From the NCBI GenBank assembly GCA_934202965.1, contig CAKPYN010000017.1:1-50760 (forward strand): a stretch of DNA of 50,760 nucleotides, read 5' to 3'. The translations under genes were made by a program, and so were the position numbers. This DNA comes from an uncultured Megasphaera sp. (lineage in GTDB: Bacteria > Bacillota > Negativicutes > Veillonellales > Megasphaeraceae). Below the pieces are notes generated by a model. It was not told the DNA's origin, searched no databases, and saw only the letters and a list, made by a program, of their open reading frames with translations. This document shows positions 22,024 to 28,891 of this stretch, one piece after another; within the stretch, counting starts at the first letter, position 1, and every line of letters starts with the position of its first letter.

Positions 22024-22205
22024 TTACAGATAAAGAAGCCGAAACCATAAAAAAAATAGATGCAATGTTCGAATTGGACATTTTAAAAATATGGGTTGAT
22101 TACTGCGAGGGAAAAAACGATTGTTCCGCTTGCAAGCTTGGCAATGCGTGCGATAAATTGGGAGATGCGTATGCAACAATGATAAATGATTTACTTTTAG
22201 ATTAA
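22020..22205 (+). CDS. Small cysteine-motif protein
   Basis: A 61-aa protein (MITDKEAETIKKIDAMFELD, then CEGKNDCSACKLGNACDKLG). The CxxC...C module resembles the four-cysteine proteins just upstream, though the C-terminal end differs. The start is taken at the ATG overlapping the previous stop. Confidence 0.5.
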   Translation: MITDKEAETIKKIDAMFELDILKIWVDYCEGKNDCSACKLGNACDKLGDAYATMINDLLLD

Positions 22206-22283
22206 ATAAAATGCCATGCAGCGAGGGAGCAAATTGGCTATAGCTATGGCATCGCAGATTATGAACAGGAAGGATTAGTACAG

Positions 22284-22326
22284 AATCATGAGAAAATCAT
22301 AAGAAATGGCATAAAATCGTAAGAAA
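22284..22326 (+). repeat. Three 12-base repeats upstream of the methyltransferase
   Basis: AATCATGAGAAA (22284-22295), AATCATAAGAAA (22295-22306) and AATCGTAAGAAA (22315-22326) fit the consensus AATCRTRAGAAA, with starts 11 and 20 bases apart. They end ten bases before the methyltransferase ATG. They may be operator sites for self-regulation. The rest of 22206-22283 holds no gene, only a TGCCAT/ATGGCA palindrome. Confidence 0.45.
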
Positions 22327-22335
22327 GGAAAATCA

Positions 22336-23429
22336 ATGAGTAGATTATTAACGCTTGGGAGCCTATTCGATGGTATCGGCGGATGGCAGATAGCAGCCAT
22401 CCGAGCAGGAGTAACGCCGTCATGGTCAAGCGAAATAGAAAAATTTCCGTTGGCTTTAACAAAGACACGATTCCCAGCTACTAAGCAGCTGGGAGATATA
22501 ACACAAGTCGACGGCGGCACAATACCGCCGGTTGATATAGTCACAATGGGAAGTCCATGCCAAGACTTGAGTGTAGCAGGAAGGAGAGAGGGACTTGCAG
22601 GAAAAAGAAGCGGATTATTTATACGAGCAGTCGAGCTTATTCAACAAATGCGAACAGCAACACGAGGTCAATATCCCAAAATCGCAATCTGGGAAAACGT
22701 ACTCGGAGCATTCACTAGTAATAAAGGGTTGGATTTTAAAACCGTGCTTGAAACGCTCACAGAAACCGATATTCCAATGCCTAGAAGCGGGAACTGGGCA
22801 AAATCAGGAATGGTGCGAAGTAGAGAGTGCAACATCGTCTGGCGGACATTGGATGCCCAGTTTTGGGGAGTCCCCCAACGTCGCCGTAGAGTGTTCCTTG
22901 TCGTCGATTATACAAAAAAAATAACGTCGAAGAAATACTATTTAAGCCCGAAAGCTTGTCTTGGGATATTACAAAGAGCAAAGAAATACGGCGTGAAACT
23001 GGACGACAGATTGATGAGCGTTCTGACAAAACAATCGCACTCGATATGACGCACCCGCACGACGTGATCAGAAAAGAAGACGGCATTGTATACACGTTGA
23101 CGGCACGCATGGGAACTGGCGGCAATAATATACCACTTGTATACGCAAGACCTTCATATGCAGATTTAAAGCAAGATGAAATTGCCGTTACATTAAGAGC
23201 AAGCGGTGGCTGTAATGGCGGCGGTAGCGAGAATATCGTTTGCGGTGAAATGCTGCGGAAACTCACGCCATTGGAATGTGAGCGGTTGCAGGGGCTTCCT
23301 GATAACTGGACGCTGATAGATGATAAGTCGTGCAGCGACAGCGCAAGATATAAAGCGATCGGCAACGGAATGGCTCAGCCGTGCGCTGATTTCGTGATTA
23401 GACGAGTAGCCGAATTTTTAAGGAAGTGA
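22336..23429 (+). CDS. C5-cytosine DNA methyltransferase, split by a -1 frame change
   Basis: Bases 22336-23049 encode 237 aa with motif I (SLFDGIGGWQIAA), motif IV GSPCQDLS with catalytic C75, motif VI (WENV) and motif VIII (QRRRRVF). The target-recognition part and motifs IX (LTPLECERLQGLPDNW) and X (YKAIGNGMA) lie in the -1 frame up to 23429. The frames meet at an A8 run (22914-22921) reading A-AAA-AAA in the first frame. A -1 slip there gives a continuous 364-aa protein of normal length. The unshifted product would lack motifs IX-X. Programmed frameshift or mutation cannot be told apart from one sequence. Confidence 0.85.
22914..22921 (+). other. A8 slippery site of the methyltransferase
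   Basis: Codons ACA AAA AAA ATA in the first frame contain the classical A-AAA-AAA heptamer at 22914-22920. Slipping back one base leads to NNVEEILFKPESLSWDITK in the second frame, which joins to the TRD and motifs IX-X. Confidence 0.55.
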
Positions 23430-23433
23430 TTTA

Positions 23434-23706
23434 ATGAGCAGATCATACATCAGATTTACAGCATATTTCCGAGTAGTTGCTATTAGTGCAGTAGATGCAA
23501 AAGAGACGATTGAAAGAGAATTAAAAAATATTGATGTAATATCATATGCTTTCCGTGGGTTTTCAAGAGAAAGGTACGACAAGGATTGTTACATAATATG
23601 TTTTGATATAACTGCCAGCGTTGATGGCATTCAATATCACAAGAAGATAGGAAGCATTGTAAATAAGCTTGAAAATACTGGATATTTAGACGGCATGAAA
23701 TTGTAG
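23434..23706 (+). CDS. Phage protein of unknown function
   Basis: A 90-aa protein (YIRFTAYFRVVAISAVDAKE, YDKDCYIICFDITASVDGIQ) predicted as a small alpha/beta fold. No family is recognised. It starts four bases after the methyltransferase. Confidence 0.5.
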   Translation: MSRSYIRFTAYFRVVAISAVDAKETIERELKNIDVISYAFRGFSRERYDKDCYIICFDITASVDGIQYHKKIGSIVNKLENTGYLDGMKL

Positions 23707-23744
23707 AAAGAAGAAAATTATGCAGAAGTTAGCGAGGTGCACAA

Positions 23745-23921
23745 ATGACGGAAAAAAGATTAAGAGATTACGCTAATAAGCAGATTGTGGAATCCCCAGA
23801 TGAAGTTTTTTGGCGAGTAATGTATATACTTTCTCTGTATGACCAAGATGAGGTTATGAAACGTGTATCTAATGAGCAAATAGAAGAAATTAAAAAAGAA
23901 ATAAGAGAATATGTGAAATAA
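23745..23921 (+). CDS. Small phage protein (58 aa)
   Basis: An ATG behind GCGAGGTG opens a 58-residue acidic, helical frame (MTEKRLRDYANKQIVESPDE to IKKEIREYVK). No family is recognised. It fills the gap before the MazG-like gene. Confidence 0.5.
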   Translation: MTEKRLRDYANKQIVESPDEVFWRVMYILSLYDQDEVMKRVSNEQIEEIKKEIREYVK

Positions 23922-23944
23922 ACATATAAAGGAGCTGATAAATA

Positions 23945-24661
23945 ATGGACAAAGAAATTGTAAAAATGTACTCAGAAAACGATAACATTGATATTTGCAT
24001 CGAAGAATGCGGCGAACTCATACATGCATTGAGCAAATACAAAAGGAGCAAAGGGTACGGCTATTTAACAAAAACCACACAGAAAGAAGCATATACCAAC
24101 CTGGTACAGGCGGTTGCAGATGCTATAAACGCTATAGAATCCGTATCGTACAAAATGGGATTAAATAAATATGATATAGGTTTTGAAGTAGCAAAAGCAG
24201 ATGCAAAAGCCCATAGAAATTTACACGGAGAAACCGAAGAAGAAACCGAAGAAGAAAACGAAGATACACTTGCATCTGTAAAAAGATACTGGTTTAAAAA
24301 AGCACTTAAAAAAGACGAAGAAAAACAGGAAGAAATAACAAAAAACGAATTTCATAGTGAAAAATGCACTATGAAATCAGAAAAACACCCCGAAAAACAG
24401 GGTGAAAATGAATTTCATAGTGAAAAATGCACTATAAAATCAAAACACGATGCCGTCAATCATCCATCGCATTATTGCGTCGGCGGTATAGAATGCATTG
24501 ATGTTATTAAAGCGACAACAAAAGGAATGAATGCATTTGACGCATTTTGCCAAGGGAATGCAATGAAATATCTATTCCGCTGGCAGTATAAAAACGGCGT
24601 CGAAGATTTAAAGAAAGCGAAATGGTATATAGATAAATTGATCGAAGGATTTGAAAAATAA
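23945..24661 (+). CDS. MazG-like / DUF3310 fusion protein
   Basis: The N-terminal 90 residues (DICIEECGELIHALSKYKRS, QAVADAINAIESVSYKMGL) fit the helical MazG-like NTP pyrophosphohydrolase fold, with the EExxE metal site (EECGE) and a VADA-x2 helix. The C-terminal 70 residues (DAVNHPSHYCVGGIECIDVI, GNAMKYLFRWQYKNGVEDLK) are a DUF3310 domain, a phage nucleotide-kinase-associated family. Between them is a charged linker of about 75 residues that contains a duplicated peptide EFHSEKCT, encoded by hairpin-forming repeats. The likely role is phage nucleotide pool handling with dUTPase next door. Confidence 0.8.
   Translation: MDKEIVKMYSENDNIDICIEECGELIHALSKYKRSKGYGYLTKTTQKEAYTNLVQAVADAINAIESVSYKMGLNKYDIGFEVAKADAKAHRNLHGETEEETEEENEDTLASVKRYWFKKALKKDEEKQEEITKNEFHSEKCTMKSEKHPEKQGENEFHSEKCTIKSKHDAVNHPSHYCVGGIECIDVIKATTKGMNAFDAFCQGNAMKYLFRWQYKNGVEDLKKAKWYIDKLIEGFEK
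24350..24439 (+). repeat. Repeated hairpins in the MazG/DUF3310 linker
   Basis: TTTCATAGTG-AAAAATG-CACTATGAAA (24350-24376) is a perfect 10-bp palindrome. It recurs at 24413-24439 with one changed base. Between them CACCC/GGGTG (about 24386-24404) forms a third small stem. All lie in frame in the linker. Confidence 0.65.
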
Positions 24662-24674
24662 GGGGAAATTTAAA

Positions 24675-25172
24675 ATGATGATTCAAGACAAAGTGGAATT
24701 TTGCAAGCCACCGCAATTCAACGTACATTTAAAGGTCAAGAAAGTTTTAAGCGATTGCGTGGAAATGAAAGAAATCAAGATGCCGTGGTGCAAATTGGGT
24801 AATATCGGCATGGATTTCTACGCACCGGCAAAATACGTCATTGCGCCGCACACGTTCGGGAATAAAATTCCGACGGGAATTGCTATTGAATTTCCGGAAA
24901 ACGTCGGCATGCTGCTCTTGCCGCGCAGCAGCTACGGAGCGAAGACGACGCTCAGATTATCCAATTCCGTGGGATTAATCGATACAAGCTATCGCGGTGA
25001 AATCTGCGCACTATTTGATAATTTGGGAGATACACCGCAGATTATCGAGAAAGGAGAACGATTCTGCCAAGGCGTAATTATTCCAGCGTTCCGCACGAGT
25101 ATCGAAGAAGTAAGCAGCTTACAGGAAACGCAGCGGGGCGACGGCGGTTTTGGCAGTACAGGTAAATTTTAA
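24675..25172 (+). CDS. dut: dUTPase
   Basis: The 165-aa protein has the five trimeric dUTPase motifs: IGMDFYAP (1), LPRSSYGAKTT (2), NSVGLIDTSYRGEICALFDN (3), GERFCQGVI (4) and RGDGGFGSTGKF (5). It hydrolyses dUTP to dUMP, keeping uracil out of phage DNA. The start is set at the tandem ATG after AAGGGG. An upstream ATG lies inside the previous gene. Confidence 0.95.
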   Translation: MMIQDKVEFCKPPQFNVHLKVKKVLSDCVEMKEIKMPWCKLGNIGMDFYAPAKYVIAPHTFGNKIPTGIAIEFPENVGMLLLPRSSYGAKTTLRLSNSVGLIDTSYRGEICALFDNLGDTPQIIEKGERFCQGVIIPAFRTSIEEVSSLQETQRGDGGFGSTGKF

Positions 25173-25181
25173 GGAGAATAA

Positions 25182-25427
25182 ATGAAGATAATAAAAGACA
25201 CAGTGATTCTATTGCTTTTAATCATGTTTTGTATGTGCGTAACGATACTGGATAGTAAATATATAAACGCGGTATGCATTTTAAACACAATTATGTGGCT
25301 GATGATGGTGGTTACTATTTTGCATTGTATTTTACGTCATAAAGTAAAATGGTTTGTAATCCAAGTTGGCAGGAAGATATTTTTTTATAATTTAAAAATA
25401 AAGGAGTGGCAGCAACATGAGAGATAA
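25182..25427 (+). CDS. Small membrane protein
   Basis: An 81-aa protein with two membrane segments (TVILLLLIMFCMCVTIL at 7-23 and IMWLMMVVTILHCIL at 37-51) and a basic C-terminus. There is no family call. It overlaps the next gene by 11 bases. Confidence 0.55.
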   Translation: MKIIKDTVILLLLIMFCMCVTILDSKYINAVCILNTIMWLMMVVTILHCILRHKVKWFVIQVGRKIFFYNLKIKEWQQHER

Positions 25428-25620
25428 CGGTATAAACTGGTACGCGCCAGGCGAAGTTAAAATTAGCAAGCTACCACCGGAAGAAGTCGAAGCTTGGAAG
25501 CAAAAGAAAGCAGAAAGGGAAAAGACAAAGAAAAGCCGCAAGCTTGCTAAGGCAGACCTCGGCAATTACATCGCGAGAAAAATTTTCGAAACTCAAAAAC
25601 GCATACGGAGGACAAAATGA
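25417..25620 (+). CDS. Small basic phage protein
   Basis: A 67-aa protein (MRDNGINWYAPGEVKISKLP, then KQKKAEREKTKKSRKLAKAD), very lysine-rich, perhaps nucleic-acid binding. It overlaps the next ATG by four bases. Confidence 0.5.
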   Translation: MRDNGINWYAPGEVKISKLPPEEVEAWKQKKAEREKTKKSRKLAKADLGNYIARKIFETQKRIRRTK

Positions 25621-25727
25621 AGAATGTTAAAAAAATTGCATCAAAAGCCTTTACCTGGCTGATGTTTGCAAAGCTGGTTGTAAAAATCAAATGGTTTAAA
25701 TTTAAGTATCAATATATCAAGAGGTAG
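25617..25727 (+). CDS. Tiny basic protein (36 aa)
   Basis: ATGA overlap with the previous stop and a 36-residue frame, MKNVKKIASKAFTWLMFAKL followed by VVKIKWFKFKYQYIKR. It is amphipathic and basic with a short hydrophobic stretch. It is supported only by coupling and position. Confidence 0.35.
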   Translation: MKNVKKIASKAFTWLMFAKLVVKIKWFKFKYQYIKR

Positions 25728-25731
25728 CGTT

Positions 25732-25902
25732 ATGGATAAAATAAAAGAATGTTTACATTGCAAATGCAGCCATTGCCTGCATTTCGATATTTGCCACCGC
25801 CGCCGATCCATCTGTTTTGTGTGCAGGCAGCTGGGAGATAAAAACGAACGGCGGCCGGGTATGGCTACATGTGGCAGATATAAAAAAGTACATCGGTTAT
25901 AA
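25732..25902 (+). CDS. Cysteine-rich small protein (56 aa)
   Basis: The frame encodes CLHCKCSHCLHFDICHRRRS and ICFVCRQ within its first 37 residues, a dense set of CxxC pairs typical of a zinc-binding domain. It has a weak ribosome site (GAGG), and its end comes 13 bases before the RusA start. Function unknown. Confidence 0.45.
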   Translation: MDKIKECLHCKCSHCLHFDICHRRRSICFVCRQLGDKNERRPGMATCGRYKKVHRL

Positions 25903-25915
25903 GAGAGAGCATGTT

Positions 25916-26350
25916 ATGCAGGACGAAAATAAGACGGTATATGTTTTTGAGGTGCCGGGAGAACCTGTAGCACAGGGCAGGCCGAGATTTTCACGTCGAG
26001 GCGGTTTTATTACCGCCTACGACCCTGCCAAGTCACGAACTTACAAAGAAGCAGTTCGCCTGATGGTGCAACAGCAAATGCAGGGCAAGAAAATCATTGA
26101 GGACGGCTGTAAGGCGACGATAGATATTTTTAGGGGTATTCCCGCGTCGTGGAGCAAAAAGAAGCGCACGGAAGCTCTAGCGGGCAAAATCAGACCTGTT
26201 ACAAAACCGGATACAGATAATTACATCAAAATTATACTTGATTCGCTAAACTCTATCGTATATAAAGACGATAATCTCATTTTAGAGATAACTGCGCGAA
26301 AGTGGTATTCAGACGCCCCCAGGGTTTTAGTTAAAATCGAAACACTATAA
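25916..26350 (+). CDS. rusA: RusA-type Holliday junction resolvase
   Basis: The 144-aa protein matches RusA: VPGEPVAQGRPRFSRRGGF near the start, then KPDTDNYIKIILDSLNSIVY and KDDNLI, which hold the catalytic aspartates. It cuts branched DNA before packaging. I start it at the ATG after GAGAG. A longer frame reaches back through the cysteine-rich gene but has no conserved sequence. Confidence 0.93.
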   Translation: MQDENKTVYVFEVPGEPVAQGRPRFSRRGGFITAYDPAKSRTYKEAVRLMVQQQMQGKKIIEDGCKATIDIFRGIPASWSKKKRTEALAGKIRPVTKPDTDNYIKIILDSLNSIVYKDDNLILEITARKWYSDAPRVLVKIETL

Positions 26351-26380
26351 AAATAGGAAGCAAGAAAGGACTGGTGCAAG

Positions 26381-26749
26381 ATGATAAAAACATGTTATGT
26401 GTGCAATAAGCAGTTCGACGCCAAGCCGTCGAATAAAAAGATATGCGATGCCTGCCGCAATCGTATTTTAAATGCTGTACAGCATCACAAGCCGGGAGTA
26501 TGCACGGTATGCGGCAAGAAATTCAAGCCATTCAAGCCGACTAATTACTATTGCTCGGATAGATGCAGCCGCATTGCAAATCAGGTCACGACGAACTATC
26601 GGAAAGTATCGGATCGGAATCACATTCCACGCATGAAGAAACGGGTAGTCAATAAACGCAGTCTTGACGAGTTGGCCATAGCTGCTAGACAGTGTGGCAT
26701 GGATTACGGCACGTATACGGCGGTTTTACGGATGAAAGGGAAATTATAA
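26381..26749 (+). CDS. Double zinc-finger phage protein
   Basis: The 122-aa protein has two CxxC...CxxC modules: CYVCNKQFDAKPSNKKICDA-C (residues 5-25) and CTVCGKKFKPFKP...YCSDRC (41-62), then a basic C-terminal part ending CGMDYGTYTAVLRMKGKL, a helix-turn-helix-like segment. It probably binds nucleic acid. It sits just before the late-type regulator. Confidence 0.7.
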   Translation: MIKTCYVCNKQFDAKPSNKKICDACRNRILNAVQHHKPGVCTVCGKKFKPFKPTNYYCSDRCSRIANQVTTNYRKVSDRNHIPRMKKRVVNKRSLDELAIAARQCGMDYGTYTAVLRMKGKL

Positions 26750-26813
26750 GAAGATGATTTTGAGGTGCGGAGTACTTTTGTTTTTTTTTATAAAAGCGGA
26801 GGGCACGCACAAA

Positions 26814-27350
26814 ATGAGAGAGTACAGCGATTATGTAAACGCCGTGTACGGCTATTTAAAAAATTACAATAAATTTAAAGCGCAAGTAAAAATTCTTACT
26901 ATTAAAATCAAAGACAAAGAGCAGGAAATAGAAACGTTCGGCGGGGCCAAAATCGCGAATTACAATATCACGGGCGGCTCTTCCGGCGGATCTGTTTCAA
27001 ATGAAGTTGAGCAGCGGGCATTTTTAAAGATGAAATTGCAAGACGAATTAAAACAGCTAAAAAATAACAAGCTACATTTACAGCGACGCATGGAACTCAT
27101 AGACGAAGCTATTCAATCGCTGAATGATACGGAGCAGAAGATAGTGCGGCTCAAATTTATCGACGGCTATCGTTGGATGTTTGTATCGTGTGAATGCGGC
27201 TATAGTGAACGGCAATGCCAAAACATCGGAAAAAAAGCCGTGCAAAAATTGGCCGATGTCATCTTTAATTTTGTACCGGCTCAAATGGGACTCAATTTTA
27301 TTTTTATCGAAAATAAGCAGGATAAAGAGTATCATGCAAATGGATTATAA
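26814..27350 (+). CDS. Sigma-like/ArpU-type late regulator
   Basis: The 178-aa protein has a coiled-coil N-terminus and, at about 105-160, LNDTEQKIVRLKFIDGYRWM followed by CGYSERQCQNIGKKAVQKL, the region-4-like helix-turn-helix of phage ArpU/RinA-type activators. Such proteins turn on the late (packaging and structural) genes. It is the last gene of the early operon and is followed by a terminator. The start at 26814 has GGAGG ten bases upstream. Confidence 0.75.
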   Translation: MREYSDYVNAVYGYLKNYNKFKAQVKILTIKIKDKEQEIETFGGAKIANYNITGGSSGGSVSNEVEQRAFLKMKLQDELKQLKNNKLHLQRRMELIDEAIQSLNDTEQKIVRLKFIDGYRWMFVSCECGYSERQCQNIGKKAVQKLADVIFNFVPAQMGLNFIFIENKQDKEYHANGL

Positions 27351-27365
27351 TTTTTACACATATAT

Positions 27366-27402
27366 AAAAGACGGTCGTATATTTCCCTGCGGCTGTCTTT
27401 TT
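27366..27402 (+). terminator. Terminator ending the early operon
   Basis: AAAAGAC plus inner pairs (27366-27377) match 27390-27402 (CGGCTGTCTTTTT), giving about 12 bp with two wobbles and a T tract. Confidence 0.7.
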
Positions 27403-27585
27403 GTGTATAAAATGTGGATAACTTGATTTGCATTTCGTGTTTTTTTGACCTCCTTTTCAATGTGATTTCATGATTTAACTAAAAAAGTACGGTACAATAA
27501 TAGAGTGGAAAGCGGGAAGAACCGCCGAACACGCTCCTTAATGTAGGTGCCCGTTTTCTTGTCCTTTCTGAAACGGGCACCACAT

Positions 27586-27638
27586 GGGGCCGGCCGAAGG
27601 CGGCTTTGACGTGGGTTCGATTCCTACCGGCCCCGCCA
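27586..27638 (+). other. Miniature tRNA-like element without anticodon arm
   Basis: The acceptor strands GGGGCCG and CGGCCCC pair perfectly (7 bp). The T arm is GTGGG-TTCGATT-CCTAC (5 bp, one wobble, canonical TTCRA loop). G is the discriminator, and CCA follows. Between acceptor and T arm there are only 18 bases: a GCCG-AAGG-CGGC tetraloop hairpin and TTTGAC. D and anticodon arms are absent, so it cannot decode. It could also be a collapsed tRNA remnant. Confidence 0.7.
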
Positions 27639-27649
27639 ATTTATCATAC

Positions 27650-27682
27650 GACGCTTGAAATTACTCAAGCGTCTTTTTTTTT
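27650..27682 (+). terminator. Terminator after the tRNA-like RNA
   Basis: GACGCTTGA (27650-27658) pairs perfectly with TCAAGCGTC (27665-27673), followed by nine T. The next gene's ribosome site AAGGAG begins five bases beyond the T run. Confidence 0.9.
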
Positions 27683-27699
27683 ATTAAGGAGCTGATCAT

Positions 27700-28233
27700 A
27701 TGAAAGTTATTGAAATGAAAATTGATGATGTAAAACCGTATGAGAATAATCCGAGAAATAACAATGAAGCTGTTCAGTATGTGGCAAACAGCATAAAAGA
27801 ATTTGGGTTTAAAGTCCCGATTATTATTGATAAGGAAAATATTATTGTAGCTGGACATACGCGATTAAAAGCTGCGAAAAAATTAGGCATGGCAAAAGTA
27901 CCGTGTATAATGGCTGATGATTTAACTGATGAGCAAATACGGGCTTTTAGGCTTGCTGATAATAAAGTTGGAGAAAAAGCAACTTGGGACGAAAAAAAAG
28001 AATATGAAGAACTACTGAATATTACCGATATAGATATGGGATTATTTGATTTTTCTCTCGATGATTTTAATTTTGACAAAGAAATTTTTGAGCCGGAAGA
28101 AAAAGAATTGAAACCATATGAAAAAGTACATTATCTCATTTCAGCAGATATAAATTTAAATGATGTTATTTTAAAATATCTTAAAGAGTTGAAAGATGTG
28201 GAGGGAATAGAAATTGAATCTACATGCAACTAA
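27700..28233 (+). CDS. ParB/Srx-domain protein
   Basis: The 177-aa protein has the ParB N-terminal domain (MKVIEMKIDDVKPYENNPRN, VPIIIDKENIIVAGHTRLKA with the GHTRxxA box, ALTDEQIRAFRLADNK-type helix), followed by an acidic tail. In phages this domain is often fused to, or next to, DNA methyltransferases and may act as a nuclease, NTPase or DNA-targeting part. Here the next gene overlaps by 20 bases and encodes a methyltransferase-like protein, so the pair probably acts together. Confidence 0.85.
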   Translation: MKVIEMKIDDVKPYENNPRNNNEAVQYVANSIKEFGFKVPIIIDKENIIVAGHTRLKAAKKLGMAKVPCIMADDLTDEQIRAFRLADNKVGEKATWDEKKEYEELLNITDIDMGLFDFSLDDFNFDKEIFEPEEKELKPYEKVHYLISADINLNDVILKYLKELKDVEGIEIESTCN

Positions 28234-28768
28234 AACAGATAATGCTCATATAGAGTCAAAGATACATTTACGGCAGCTGGCGACAAAAGGACTAAAAGAA
28301 TTAAGAGTATTAGATTGCTTTGCAGGAGAAAACAAACTATGGGAAAGCTTTGATAAAAAACGGTATTTTGGTATAGAAAAAGTAAAGGGAAAAGGAAATA
28401 ATTTATACCAGGACAATTTACGAGTTATAAAATCTCTTGATTTATCCCAATTTAATGTTATCGACCTTGACAGTTATGGAATACCGGCTAATCAAATAGT
28501 AGAATTGTATAATAATGCAACATTAAAAAGAGGAAGTACGGTAATTATTTATACGTGCATTACCAGTAAAATGTCTGGATTAAATAAAACAATTTTAAAA
28601 ATGTTTAATATGCAAAAAATGTACAAGAAAAGCAAGGTTCTTCTTAATGCGCATGCAAAAGAGCTTTTTTACGCAATGTTATATAATTATGGAGTTAAAA
28701 AAGTTTACGAATACAGCATAGAAGAAAATAGCTATAAAAAGACATATGGATATTTTAAAGTAGAATGA
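28214..28768 (+). CDS. SAM methyltransferase-like protein with Trm1-like motif
   Basis: The 184-aa Rossmann-type protein begins at TTG with GGAGGG eight bases upstream. Visible are motif I (LRVLDCFAGENKLWE), an acidic end of strand 2 (YFGIEKVKGKG), QDNL, and motif IV as FNVIDLDSYGIP instead of the DPPY/NPPY of DNA amino-methylases. IDLDxxG-x-P is reminiscent of the IDLDPFGSP of Trm1 tRNA guanine-N2 methylases. The substrate is unknown. It is the middle gene of the ParB-methylase-radical SAM set. Confidence 0.65.
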   Translation: MNLHATKTDNAHIESKIHLRQLATKGLKELRVLDCFAGENKLWESFDKKRYFGIEKVKGKGNNLYQDNLRVIKSLDLSQFNVIDLDSYGIPANQIVELYNNATLKRGSTVIIYTCITSKMSGLNKTILKMFNMQKMYKKSKVLLNAHAKELFYAMLYNYGVKKVYEYSIEENSYKKTYGYFKVE

Positions 28769-28834
28769 TTTACGGTAATATTGAGGGGTAAGACATAGAA
28801 AATATGTATAATGTAACACAAGATTGCATAAATA

Positions 28835-28843
28835 TGATATAAT
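28835..28843 (+). promoter_or_regulatory. Extended -10 promoter of the radical SAM gene
   Basis: TGATATAAT at 28835-28843 is a perfect extended -10. A second TATAAT lies at 28807-28812. No good -35 accompanies either. The 123-base gap before the radical SAM gene suggests separate control. Confidence 0.5.
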
Positions 28844-28891
28844 ACATAGTGTAAGGGAAAGAAATTCCCAATCCAGAAAGGAGATTTTATC

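Larger units (their letters stand above)
27503..27682 (+). ncRNA. Structured RNA with tRNA-like 3' domain
   Basis: A -10 box TACAAT (27493-27498) sets a likely start near 27503. Then come GAGTG/CGCTC (27503-27507 with 27532-27536), enclosing GCGG/CCGC (27512-27525), an 11-bp perfect hairpin (27546-27556 with 27571-27581), a 53-base tRNA-like fold with encoded CCA (27586-27638), and an intrinsic terminator (27650-27682). There is no open frame of note in this stretch of about 350 bases. Possible roles are a tRNA mimic, a packaging RNA or a substrate for the enzymes that follow. The promoter's -35 is poor, so the 5' end is uncertain. Confidence 0.6.

Noticed and set aside
22956..23429. Independent gene in the second frame of the methyltransferase
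   Set aside because: It begins at a TTG without a ribosome site in the middle of a continuous homologous protein and contains only motifs IX-X. It is the second part of the split methyltransferase.
27586..27638. Complete functional tRNA or tmRNA
   Set aside because: D and anticodon arms are absent, and no tag-coding frame or second tRNA-half is found upstream, so it is reported only as tRNA-like.
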